A stretch of 64,000 nucleotides of DNA, taken from Zygnema cylindricum (taxonomy: Eukaryota > Streptophyta > Zygnematophyceae > Zygnematales > Zygnemataceae). The stretch covers positions 62,001-126,000 of the forward strand of contig JBBHKE010002391.1 in NCBI GenBank assembly GCA_037447655.1. The letters are read 5' to 3'. Under the pieces are notes generated by a model, which saw only the letters and a list, made by a program, of their open reading frames with translations, had not been told where the DNA came from and did no database searches. Of this stretch, positions 1 to 10,777 are shown piece after piece; the first letter of the stretch is position 1, and each line of letters starts with the position of its first letter. Both the position numbers and the translations under genes were made by a program.

Positions 1-646
1 CACTGTCCACGCTTTCCATGCTTGCCATCAAGCCGTGAGTGGCCTTCTGTTTTTCTAGTTGTCTGTTTAGCGTGGAATTTTATTGTTAGATCTGGCCGTT
101 GGTGGCCTTGGATAGAACTATTTTATGCCTATGGAGCTTTAGATCTGCACCTCCGCGTGCTTGTTTAACAATTTTTTGCCTTTATAGATTTGGCCTTTTG
201 GCCTTGCCCACTCATTTGCAAGGTAGAGGTTTCGATAAAAGCGACCTCTTGACTAGATCTGGCCATCGTTGTCTTGTTAAAGACTGTTTGAGATTGTTGC
301 CTACGTATGTGGTATGGTTTGGCATTTGCTGCACCTCATATAGGGCGTATCCATTAGCGGATTAGTTTGTTATCTCAGTCATTTTTATGCCCACTGATTG
401 GGATAATCTTGACCATTCATACGGATCTACACGTAGTGGTGGAACTTTCCGTTCATCAAATTTCGATCAATCGAATTTTTAAAATTCGGTTCCTTTGACG
501 TTAAGTCCTTTAATTGAATCTAGAGCATCCTCTACTCGTTCAGATTTAACCACCGTCTCATTTTTATCATCCATTCAGAATTCCTTTCTTTTTAGTCTCC
601 GTCAGCACCGATTCAGGCTTTCAATTCGACTAACTCGTCTCTTTCA
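1..646 (+). other. gypsy-1 5' leader / LTR tail
   Basis: T-rich sequence with no supported open reading frame, directly upstream of the gypsy-1 gag ATG at 647. By position it should be the 5' untranslated leader and perhaps the end of the 5' LTR. I could not align it with 20116-21321 by eye, and I found no clear primer binding site. Confidence 0.45.
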
Positions 647-876
647 ATGGCCTCCATATCGGAAGGTGTAGAAATAAAAGGTTATTTTAGTATTTTCTAG
701 GTTTTGCAAAATGCACAAAAGAAGCCAAGGCAGTCTCCCTCTAACTTCTCTCTTCAGCTCCCACACTTGTCGTAGTCACTGAAGGTTGAAGAGGGAGCTA
801 GAGCCATGGCTGCCTATGCTGATTAGAGATAGAGTTACGGGTTGTAGATTTTGGTAGATTTACCAAAATAGAAATT

Positions 877-951
877 GACGGACCCTAGATTTGAACCTGG
901 TACCTACCGTCCGTCAACATAGCCGGTAGCCTTAGCCAGTTAGTCTGGCAT
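877..951 (-). other. Antisense tRNA-like module in copia-A 5' LTR
   Basis: Read on the minus strand, this has a box A-like TGGCTAAGGCTACCGG (923-938) and a box B-like GGTTCAAATCT (887-897) at tRNA-like spacing, followed by a 3' acceptor-like segment. It is a degenerate tRNA-derived sequence or an internal Pol III promoter oriented against the retrotransposon. The cloverleaf is imperfect, so it is not called as a functional tRNA gene. Confidence 0.6.
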
Positions 952-1313
952 CATGGTTGGACATATACGGTTTCGTAATTATTTAGATGTTAACACGTAG
1001 CCTATTTTCATTCAACGGAATATTTAGACATAGATACAGTTGTAATGTACGACCACGAAACATCCGAAACGGATACCACGCATTTTGTTTCGAAGGCGAA
1101 ACAAATAGTGCGCAAGTATTTATGACGACCACGATTGTAATCCGACTTCATCCGACGGCCACGAAGCATGCCGAGATCGCGGAATGAGTTTTCGGCGGTT
1201 TATGGTGGACGTCACATCAATTGCCACGTGGCACAATCACATTGGATTTCGGCATCATTGGGGATTCCGGGAACGAATCCAAAAATGACATGTGTCGACT
1301 TGTTGGCCATGTT

Positions 1314-1388
1314 GTACAATGGCCGTACACAAAGTACATCGGCACATGTACCTTTATGTACAATACACTCTTATGATTGGTGCCGTAC
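1314..1388. promoter_or_regulatory. GTAC motif cluster in copia-A LTR
   Basis: Six GTAC tetramers start at 1314, 1325, 1334, 1348, 1358 and 1385, several about one helical turn apart. GTAC is the core bound by SBP-box transcription factors of green plants. The position in the LTR upstream of the presumed transcription start suggests a promoter element; this is inference. Confidence 0.35.
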
Positions 1389-1697
1389 TTCAGTAGATAG
1401 AGTTTTAGAGAGAGATAGGACTTAGAAACTTTTGCTAGATTAGACCCTCTCTCCCAGAAAGCTTCGTACAAAAGGTCAACTTTGACCCTTCATAACTAAC
1501 TGCTCAAGGGAGCAAATTCAGAGATTCTTTTTGCTATAGACTCAGGGGAGTCTTGCCTTTACAAGGGTAAAGGTGGTCAGAGTTTTTGTCTGCCAGGGTG
1601 GCAGTTATTCTTGCTGAAACACAAAGGGGTCAGGGTTATCCTAGAGGCTTCGTGTGAGCTGCCTACTTTGAGGTCCTATGGAGGTCTCAGAGTTTCA

Positions 1698-1713
1698 GGT
1701 TATGGGCCCACCA
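1698..1713 (+). promoter_or_regulatory. Primer binding site matching the anticodon arm of initiator tRNA-Met
   Basis: GGTTATGGGCCCACCA follows the LTR with no gap. Its reverse complement, TGGTGGGCCCATAACC, matches the anticodon stem-loop of plant initiator tRNA-Met as I know it, across all 16 bases, rather than the tRNA 3' end. This implies priming by a 5' half tRNA, as in Drosophila copia. The ATG at 1702, complementary to the CAU anticodon, is in frame with gag. Confidence 0.75.
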
Positions 1714-2604
1714 TCTAGGGTGCCCATATTCAATGGAGTTGGCTTCATATACTGGGAAAGTATGATGACAGGAGCTCTATGTGAGAAACGGTTTTGGGGA
1801 ATAGTGAGTGGACGGGTGAGGCGTCCATCCAGTCTTGGGATACCTCCAGGGTTTACAGGAGGCAGATTCACTAGAGATGCAGATTCATCTTCAACGGAGG
1901 AGACAAAGGAAGGAGAGGTGGTGGACAAAGGAAAGGAGAAGGAGACAATCACACCAATAGCAACCGTTTCGGCTTTCATGTCACCTTTTCCGAGGAACGA
2001 AGAGAATGATATCAATACGTGGGACTTCAACAATCAGGCGGCTAAGCACTTCATCCTCCGCCATCTTACTCAAGGGCTTGCATCTCCCCATTTGCAGGTA
2101 GAGAGAGCATCCGATCTTTGGATGGCTCTCATAGAGATATACCGAAGTGGTACGATTCAGCAACAACATTTGGCTGATCAGAAAATTAAGGAGTATGTAT
2201 ACAAAAGGGGGAAGATGTTGGATTTTTGCAACGAGCTTGCTACACTTTTCATGGAACAAGAAAGTGCTGGAAAAGTATTTAGTGAAAAAGAAAAGGTTAA
2301 CTGTTTACTGATGAAGTTACCTGAGGAGTTCAAGGACATAGTAAACCTTGTGCAAAACTTGGTGGACTCAAGGTGGATTTTGAATTCAATGGTAGGGATG
2401 ATTCTCGTTCGGGAGAATACAATTGAGATCCGAAGGGGAGGAAAGAGTGGGAAAGCTTTGGCAGCCGGGACTGATTGGAGAAACAATGATTCCAGAAAAC
2501 AAGTTGGAAATTATCGAGGGGAGGTGCAGAAATATCAGACCGAGGAGTTCGGACCAAAGACTCCTAAGGGATTGTGCCATTTTGTAAGAAACCCGGGCAC
2601 TATA
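1702..2604 (+). pseudogene. Copia-A gag
   Basis: The frame is open from ATG 1678 in the LTR or ATG 1702 in the PBS. The N-terminus after 1702 begins MGPPSRVPIFNG and is shared by the copia families here, so 1702 is preferred. The middle resembles UBN2-type copia gag (helical, with LPEEFKDIV near the end). The zinc knuckle (CHFC..PGHY...C) is split by a one-base frameshift near 2583, so the frame ends at 2604. Confidence 0.75.
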
Positions 2605-2687
2605 TAGCTGAATGCACTAAGTTAACCGAGCTGCGGTAAAAGGAGGGGCAGACTGGTGGAACCCCGAGAGGAAAGAAAAAGGCCCTT

Positions 2688-5600
2688 GTGACACAGGTAC
2701 ATGAGGCGGAATCCGAGGACGAGGACGATAAACTCATATTGGATGAGGAGTTGGAAGCGAAAAACGAGGTCGAAATTCCGCGAAAGCAGAAATGTGCTTT
2801 CGGTGGATTGAAAGGTGAAGAAGGTTGGATTGTAGATTCAGGTACATCCATGCACATGTGTAAAGATAAACACCTGTTCACTAAGATAAGAAAGATTCCC
2901 ATCGTAGAGATAGAGTACGGGGATGGGAGGATAGTCACTACTACTCTTGTAGGATCGGTAGATCTAAAAGTGTTAGTAAAAGGAAAGACATCTATAGTTA
3001 CATTCTCCAATGTGTTGTTTATTCCGGAGCTGAACAAAAACCTCATCTCTACGTCTGTATTAGATGATAAGGGTTTTGATACTAGCACTAGGAAAGGAGT
3101 CTTTAGTGCTAGTTTTGAGAAGGAAGTTTATTTCACTGCTGAAAAAGGTAGCCAAGGGATGTTTAGGCTGATTTTAAGCAATGAAAAGAAGAAACTTTAC
3201 TATGTTAGTATTCATGATATAATATTGTGGCATAAGAGGCTTGGGCATGTGAATCTAGATAAATTAAGAGAGATGAAAAAGATGGGAGTAGTGGAAGGGA
3301 TTCAGTTCGGTGAAAGTGAGAATCTAAGTGATTGTATTGGATGTGCTCAAGGTAAAGCACACAGGTTACCCTTCCCAAAAACTGCCACCTATAAGGGAGA
3401 AAAGATTCTAGATTTAGTACACACAAATATATGGGGGCCGCCCAGAGTGCCATCACCCGGGGGGAAGAGATTTATGATAACTATCACTGAGGATTGGTCT
3501 CGGTATTCCAGGGTGTATTTTTGGAAAAATAAGTCAATGGCTCAAGAATGTTTTAAACAATATAAAGCATGGAGTGAAAAACTCCATGAAACCTCAATCA
3601 AGAGAGTAAGGAGTGACAATGGTGGAGAGTATACCTCTAACCAGTTTGAGGATTTTCTGAGAGAAGATGGAGTGCAACACCAAAAGACAGTTTGTGCAAA
3701 TCCTGAGCAGAATGGTGTAGCCGAAAGATTAAATAGAACAATGAGTGATAGTGCTAGGAGTATGCTGTCACATAAGAAGATAGGAAAGAAGTTTTGGGCC
3801 GAAGCAATGAACTGTGCAAATTATCTCAAAAATAGAGTTCTTACTTCAGCAGTAAAAGGCCAAACACCCTATAAGAGATGGACAGGCCGAAAACCAGATG
3901 TTTCACACTTAAAGGTTTTGGGTAGTTTAGACACAGATCGGTCAAACTAGAAGTTAGACCCAAAAGGAAAACCAGGATATCTACTAGGATATGATGAAGA
4001 TGTAAAAGGATAAAGAGTCTACGATCTCAAAAGAGAGGTTATTATCCTAGTGAAGCATCTAGTGGTTATGGATGAAAGAAAATCTATAGATCCCTTTAAG
4101 CATACAAAGACAGTCAAAATCAGATTTGAGTCAGAAAATTCTGATGACTTTGAGCTTCCTAACTATCCAGGATTTCAAGAAGATGATGATCTTTCAAGTA
4201 CGGATCAGATCGAGAAGGACCCAAATGTGGAACCCCTAGTAGTAACTCCAACGGAAGCAAAAGACGTGGTGGAAATCGACCCGGAATCAAGGGATAGGGG
4301 AGAAGTAGAAACTGTTCGGAAGAATCCAAGAGAACCATCTATTACGGCAACCGAGTTTAAGGGAGGAAGAAGAAGCAGCAAAAGACTGGAAGAGCGACAA
4401 GTTAACAATAAGGTAACCAAACTGTCTCACCCGGATGAACCTCAAACTTATAATGAGGCAATGACTTGTCCTGAAAGAAACCGGTGGAAGACAGCCATTA
4501 ACGAGGAGATGGCCTCAATTATGGCTGCCGATACATGGGAATTGGTGGATTGTCCTCCTAACAGGAAGCCAATTGGGTGTAAGTGGGTATTTAAGCTGAA
4601 ACTCAACCCGGATAACACCATTGAGCGCTACAAGGCTCGGTTAGTGGCGAAGGGATTTACCTAGAAAGAGGGAATTGACTACGAGGAGACTTTTGCCTCG
4701 GTCGTCAAGTTTCATTCGGTTCAGATACTTCTCAGTATGGCGACAGCAGAAGACATGGAAGTGCATCAGATGGACATCAAGACGGCCTTCCTCCATGGAG
4801 AGTTGGAAGAGGAAATTTTTATGTGACAGCCCGAAGGATTTGTGGAGCAAGGGGAGGAAAGCAAGGTATGCCGATTGATCAAATCTTTGTATGGGCTGAA
4901 ACAGGCGCCCCGACAATGGAACAAGAAGCTTGATGAGTTTCTTACAGGTTTGGGATATATTCGGATCAGCTCAGATCACTCAATTTATTTGTTTTAAGAT
5001 GAGGAAGGAATTATTTTTATTGCAATTTATGTAGATGATTTGCTTGTTTTAAGTAAATCTATGGATAAAATAAATAAGTTGAAAAATGATTTAAAAGGAA
5101 GATTTGAGATGAAGGATATGGGAGAAGCAAGGTATATTTTGGGAATCAGGAAGAAAGAGACAGAGATAAAAAGATAATAAGATTAACTCAAAATGAGGCC
5201 ATTGGAAACATGTTAGAAAAATTCCCAATGGACAAGGCTAATAGTTGTACCACTCCTATGGAATTAAAGAAGCGAAGTGAGGGGAGTGAGGAAGAGGGAG
5301 TTATAATCTTAGATGATGAGGTAGGCCCGGAAGAGAAAATATTTATGCAGAGCATCCCTTATAGACAAGTAGTGGGGAGCCTAATATATTTTATGAATTG
5401 TACCCGTCCTGACATAGCCGCAGATGTAGGAGTACTAAGTAGGAGTCTGAATGCTCCCACTAAGAAAGATTAGGAGGCAGCTAAAAGAGTCCTTAGATAT
5501 CTCATAGGGACTAAGAATCTATGGTTGCATTTCGGTGGTAACAATACTGACATCACCACTTGGAGTGATGCCAGCTATGGGGATGCTCCTATGAGGAGAT

Positions 5601-6007
5601 GCACATCTAGATATGTATTGTATATGGGTGATGGGGCTTGCTGCTGGAGCAGCAAGCAACAAAAGGTCATTGCTCAGTCCACCATGGAGGCCGAGTACAT
5701 GGCTTCTTGCTCTGCTGTAAAAGAATTAATGTAGGTCAAGTCTTTGCTTGGTGAGCTTGGTCATCTTAAGAGTGGTGTCCAAAAAGTGTTTTGTGATAAT
5801 CAGGCTGCCATTGCCATTTCTGCCAATACTAAACATCACTTTAAAGCCAAACACATGGACATTAGGCTTAGCTTTGTTAGGGAGAAAGTAGAAAACAAGA
5901 TAATTAGTTTGGAGTATAAACCAGATAGTGAAATGGTAGCTAATATAATGACCAAACGTGTTCCTTCCCCTAAACTAATTTTTCTGTTGGGAGAAGTGTG
6001 GTCTTAA
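2688..6007 (+). pseudogene. Copia-A pol: protease, integrase, RT, RNase H
   Basis: Protease has WIVDSGTSMHMC. It is followed by the GAG-pre-integrase motif LWHKRLGHVN and an integrase with SDNGGEY and PEQNGVAERLNR. The first catalytic Asp of integrase is replaced (HTNIWGP). RT follows from about 4440 with KWVFKLKLNPDNTIERYKAR and YVDDLL near 5030, then RNase H (TWSDASYGD, DNQAAIAIS) to 6007. In-frame stops occur at about 3948, 4662, 4825, 4995, 5175, 5471 and 5732, with frame changes. It is a dead polyprotein in Ty1/copia order. Confidence 0.85.
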
Positions 6008-6036
6008 ATTAAAGAGTGACTAGAAAATAACGGGAG

Positions 6037-7066
6037 TGTAAAAATAAAAGGTTATTTTAGTATTTTCTAGGTTTTGCAAAATCAAGAAAAGAAGCCGAGG
6101 CAGTCTGCCTCTAACTTCTCTCTTCAGCTCCCACACTTGTCGTAGTCACTAAAGGTTGAAGAGGGAGCTAGAGCCATAGCTGCCTATGTTGAAAAGAGAT
6201 AGAGTTACGGGTTGTAGATTTTGGTAGATTTACCAAAATAGAAATTGACGGACCCTAGATTTGAACCTGGTACTTACCGTCCGTCAACATATCCGGTAGC
6301 CTAAGGCAGTTAGACTGGCATCATGGTTAGACATATAGGGTTTCGTAATTATTTAGATGTTAACACGTAGCCTATTTTTATTCAACGGAATATTTAGACA
6401 TAGATAGAGTTGTAATGTACGGCCATGGAACATCCAAAACGGATACCGCGCATTTTGTTTCGAAGGCGAAACAAATAATGCGCAAGTATTTAGAACGGCC
6501 ACGATTGTAATCCGACTTCATCGGACGGCCACGAAGGATGCCAAGATCGCAGAATGAGTTTTCGGCGGTTTATGGTCGACGTCACATCAATTGCCACGTG
6601 GCACAATCACATTGGATTTCGGCATCATTGGGGATTCCGGGAACGAATCCAAAAATGACATGTGTCGACTTGTTGGCCATGTTGTACAATGGCCGTATAC
6701 AAAGTACATCGGCACATGTACCTTTATGTACGATACACTCTTATGATTGGTGCCGTACTTCTGTAGATAGAGTTTTAGAGAGAGATAGGACTTAGAAACT
6801 TTTGCTAGATTAGACCCTCTCTCCTAGAGAGCTCCTGTACAAATGGTCAACTTTGACCCTTCATAACTAACTGCTCAGGGGAGCAAATTTAGAGATTTTT
6901 TTTGCTATAGACTCAAGGGAGTCTTCCCTTTAAAGGGGTGAAGGTGGTTAGAGTTTTTGTCTGCCACGGTGGCAGTTATTCTTGCTAACACAAAGGGGTC
7001 AGGGTTATCCTAGAGGCTTCGTGTGAGCTGCCTACTTTGAGGTCCTATGGAGGTCTCAGAGTTTCA
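6037..7066 (+). repeat. Copia-A 3' LTR
   Basis: Aligns with 667-1697 from TGTAAAAATAAAAGG to GTTTCA. It is preceded by a short purine run (CGGGAG, 6031-6036), the likely plus-strand primer. Homology stops exactly at 7066, where gypsy-1 gag resumes. Confidence 0.9.
6246..6321 (-). other. Antisense tRNA-like module in copia-A 3' LTR
   Basis: Same module as in the 5' LTR. Box B-like GGTTCAAATCT is at 6257-6267 on the minus strand, and the box A-like part shows small changes. Confidence 0.55.
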
Positions 7067-7071
7067 CTAGG

Positions 7072-8074
7072 TACTCCTGGTAAACTTCAATTCTGCTTTT
7101 CCCGAATGAATGATACTATGAGTTTATCCCATTTTCGAATGCTGTTCGACACTGAAATGCGAGATCTAGCTTTCTGTTATCAAGATAGATTTGACATGCT
7201 TGTCGCTTTCTCCCTTCTTGGGTGCTACCTTCGTGGTTCCGCCCTTACCTTATATTCCCGCAAGTACGATGGCATACTTGCGATGACTGAATATTCCCCA
7301 CAGTTTTTTGGTACGCCTGAGGTCATAGCTCAAGCAGAAATTCCTTATCAAGCTGCTATTACCGAGGTCTTAGATGCGCTTGGCAATATTCTTTACCCGG
7401 CTGTGGCGGAGGTTCCCCACCAATATGCCATTGCTGCCCGAGCCGCCATCTTGGAACGACCCGGGATGACTATCGCGTTACAAGACCCTCTCACCATAAT
7501 GTTTAATTTGTTACAAGAGGAGTATCGTATGCAAAATGCTGACCAAGTTAAGGAAATAATGAATTTTGAGCGTAAACTGGGCGAAACTGCCCTCGCTTTA
7601 CGTGCCCGCATGGAGACCTTGCGGGAAGCGTTACCCGATCTAATATCAGATGTTGAAGCTTTCCTGAAGTTTGTTCGACAGTTTCCTTTCCAGTCAAAGA
7701 AATTTATTCAAAGCCATCTTACCCAAACATACGGTCTCAAGTTTACACTCGACCACAAAGCTCAATACCCCGTAGAATACGAGATGATGAATTGTTGGTG
7801 GGAGGCCCACGATCGACCAAAAGCCCCTCAAAAAGAACCTAACCCTTTCAATTCACCAAATCCTCGTAACTTGTGGCCAAATAATCGGCCACCAAGGGTC
7901 CCAGCCATGGGAACCCCACCAAATCAACCATCTAATAAGATTTGTTTCCGATGTGGCAAGACTGGGCATGATGCTCGGATGTGTCCGGATAAATCTGCGA
8001 CCTGTACACACCGCAAACAGACCAGCCACTTTGTGTATCGTTGTCACATCAAAAACCTTGAATTTTCATATTAA
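7072..8074 (+). pseudogene. gypsy-1 gag (start codon at 647)
   Basis: The gag frame begins at ATG 647, is cut by copia-A at 666, and resumes at 7072 without loss of frame. The capsid part is open for about 330 codons. Two zinc knuckles lie near the end: CFRCGKTGHDARMC (about 7943-7984) is intact CCHC, and the next, CTHRKQTSHFVYRC, has Arg for its second Cys. A stop follows at 8072. Retroviral-type gag packages the element RNA. Confidence 0.75.
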
Positions 8075-8160
8075 AATCATATTCAAAATAGTGGAATACC
8101 GGCTAAATCTGCCAAAGTAGTCGAGTTGTTAAAGAGCCAGAAAAAAACTCTCCACCTAAA

Positions 8161-9110
8161 GTGTCTCGGAGAGAAAAAGAGAGAGAGGAAATGCAAACTC
8201 AAATGGTCGTTATGATCAAAGACCTGTTTGCAGCCCTTATGGCTCATATGAAACCGCCCACTCACCTAATTAGTATGGCCCGTACAGTTGTCCACCTTCC
8301 CACATTAGCTGATCCAATTTTACGAGATTCAACCATCCAAAAGCGGGCAACCATGTTTGAAAGGGGGACAGTTGATCACAATCGCGAAGGTAAACAGGCT
8401 AATGCGCGTCTCCCATTATCATTTTCAAAAGAAACCGCAACCAATTTGCTTGAAACAGCTTCCACTGTCACGGTAGAAGCCCTCACCATTCTTGACCGCT
8501 CAATCCAAGACAGTCATAGGGTTAAAGAAAGATTGTGCATTTTATCTACTATGATTTCCGATTCTCCCAACCCTAAAACTACCGTCACATCCATCCCATT
8601 TGCAGCATTACAAGCTTTTCAAATGAACCATAATCTTGACGCTCTTAGGACTATCTCTACCGACGAGCGTAGTTTGCTTGACCCACACATCAGTTTTCTA
8701 GATAATGGGAAGGGTGCATTTTCAGTCAATGTTGTCATACCGTCATTACCACTTATGGACACCGGTGCAAACGAAGTTATTTTGGGGTCATCTTTTGCAC
8801 TGAAACTAGGTCTGTCAGCTGATAAACTTCAGTCCACCACCACAAGTTTACTCACCTCAGCGAGAACTACCGAACCAGTTTTGGGAATTACAAAAAATCC
8901 ACTGTGTTTTTGAGTTCAAAATGGTACAGAATCTGATTTTGCGAAAGTCTGTGCTCACGCATTAGTCACCAAATGTAGTGATTACGAGTGTTTTGTGGGG
9001 CAAAATGTGATTTTCAGAGTAGGAGGCGGCGTTGATATGTACGATCAGATTTTTTCCTACCGTCCTACAAATTATTCGGAAGAGAAAATCTGTCTCTCGC
9101 TAATTTCAGC
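8161..9110 (+). pseudogene. gypsy-1 aspartic protease region
   Basis: A long open stretch contains LPLMDTGANEVILGSSFA at about 8746-8800, a retropepsin active-site motif (DTGA) with the following hydrophobic segment. After a stop at 8911, the same protein continues as YECFVGQNVIFRVGG...VDMYDQIFSYRPTNY, which looks like the C-terminal part of gypsy protease domains. It should release the mature proteins from the polyprotein. Broken by stops and frame changes. Confidence 0.7.
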
Positions 9111-9381
9111 ATAATAACCCATACCCATTATGGCTCACGCAGTACAATCTATCCCTGCATATTCCGGAAATTCGGTGGGATTTGAAATTTTTCATTCTCT
9201 ATCGGCAAAAGAAATTCTGCCCAATAGTCCCTCTTTGCTTGAACTTTTAGATAATCCAGGTTTTATTATTGATTCTCGCGATTTTGATCACATCTACAAA
9301 CACAAACTTTAGATTCCATTATCGCGAGTTCCACCTCTTCCTCTCATTTCAGTAGATCCTTCCAGTTTTCTTCCCATTAAT

Positions 9382-10427
9382 TAGAAGCCAATTCAGGTCA
9401 AACCTCATCAAGATGGTCTGGTCATTTTAGACCTATTCGTAGGCATTGGTACCTCTCTACTCTCATGTCTTCGCAACGGAGTACTTATCAAGCACTACTA
9501 TTCACTTGACACTGACCCTTTAGCTCGGAAAGGGCACATCACTGTAATCTTTTGCACGGACAATATCCACATCTTTTCCCAAAATCTGCCTTTGCTCACA
9601 TGCATACAGCCTTACCTCAAGATATTCGTTTGATAGGCAATCAACACCTTCTCGATCTGGAACTAATCGATATTCTCTTTGCCGGTTAGGAGTGCCAGGG
9701 AATGTCACAAGCAGGCAAAGGTCTCGGCTTAGCTGACCCTCGCACTAAATTATTCTTCGAATTTTTTCGTATCATGCATTTTGTGCAATCATTAGATTGA
9801 CCATTGGGATAAATTTTGTTAAATGTGGTAGCCTATAACGATCCTCGACCTACGGTGTTAGCTGATTACAAGCGGATAGAAGCATTAATTGGTCCTCCTC
9901 TTTTCATTGATGCCGCTCGTCACGGGTCTTTAGCTCATCAGGTCCGATCTAAGTGGACCAACTTGATAAATATTGATCGCCTTAGAGAAGGAAATCCTTT
10001 TGTCAGACCCCCTTTTACAGATATTCAGAATGCACTTCTTCCTTTTCACAAAGTCCAAACATGTCTGCAGCTTGATCACCCGCTAAATTATAACATCAAC
10101 GTCTCAGGTCAACCACTCAAAGTTCTCCCGACTCTAGTGTATTATCCACACTCTCACGCTTTCTTTGGTGATTGGCTCTGCCTGCTCAGAAATATTCACA
10201 CAGGCGGCCTAGATGAACCTACAGCCATAGAACGACAACACCTTATGCATTTCCTTCCCAACACTACGGATTTCCTTCCCAACACTACGGCTGCCCATGG
10301 TCTCACGGACGACAGTGCTGAATCCTTTTAGGTTGTGTCATCGACCCTCAATCTCTATCATTTGTCTTAGGCCTCGGATTTGCCGCAGGTTGTTACGCAC
10401 AAACCCATCCGTCTCAACCAGTGGGGG
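9382..10427 (+). pseudogene. Retrotransposon-encoded DNMT3/DRM-like cytosine-5 methyltransferase (decayed)
   Basis: The motifs run in order. Motif I is VILDLFVGIGTSLLSCL (about 9421), the AdoMet-binding loop. Motif II is YYSLDTDPLA. Motif IV is LFAG*ECQGMSQAGKG at about 9675-9720, with the catalytic Cys codon at 9693-9695 next to a stop at 9687, followed by DPRTKLFFEFFRIM, close to the LFFEFYR of DNMT3/DRM. Motif VI is degenerate (ILLNVV, normally ENV, about 9814). Motif VIII is SLAHQVRSKWTNL (about 9930-9966). A C-terminal LPTLVYYP and NTTAAHGL block precedes motif X-like LGCVIDPQSLSF. An 18-bp unit is duplicated near 10257-10292. It should methylate DNA cytosines; this copy is inactive. It lies between protease and RT. 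Confidence 0.8.
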
Positions 10428-10777
10428 GGGGGGAATGCATCATCAATTTCTAAACACATACCTACACGATCTCTATTCACCCTTACAGAGACACCTTCTC
10501 AATTTTTCCTCTTTCCACCCCCTGTAACACTTTCTCCAGAGGTTACCATCTAGATTTCTTGAACCCTACCCACATGTCATGGTCCATTCCGGCATATACT
10601 ACTGCCCAATCTGCTTCCTCTAGTCATATGTCAACACCTCCTCACTGGACCGCAGCCTTTCCGACTCGCAGCTGGCACCATTAGACAAACTGCTTACAAG
10701 AAACACCGGTTGTTTACTCATTAGGTTAGTCACTTATCGCGGATGAACAACTAGCTTTTGCACAAGCCATTGAAGGG

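Larger units (their letters stand above)
667..1697 (+). repeat. Copia-A 5' LTR
   Basis: Starts TGTAGAAATAAAAGG and ends GAGTTTCA, directly abutting the PBS. It aligns throughout with 6037-7066 with scattered substitutions. It contains an antisense tRNA-like module (877-951) and a cluster of GTAC motifs (1314-1388). Related LTRs occur at 23516-26435 and 26436-27406 (both minus), 46490-47554, 59437-60492 and 60637-61070. Confidence 0.9.
667..7066 (+). mobile_element. Copia-A, complete but decayed Ty1/copia retrotransposon
   Basis: Two long terminal repeats (667-1697 and 6037-7066, each about 1.03 kb, TG...CA) flank gag, protease, integrase, RT and RNase H in copia order. The element lies inside gypsy-1 gag: ATG 647 plus six codons continues in frame at 7072. 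The flanking pentamers are GAAGG (662-666) and CTAGG (7067-7071), a target duplication with two mismatches, which fits an old insertion. Several in-frame stops and frameshifts make it non-autonomous. Confidence 0.9.
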
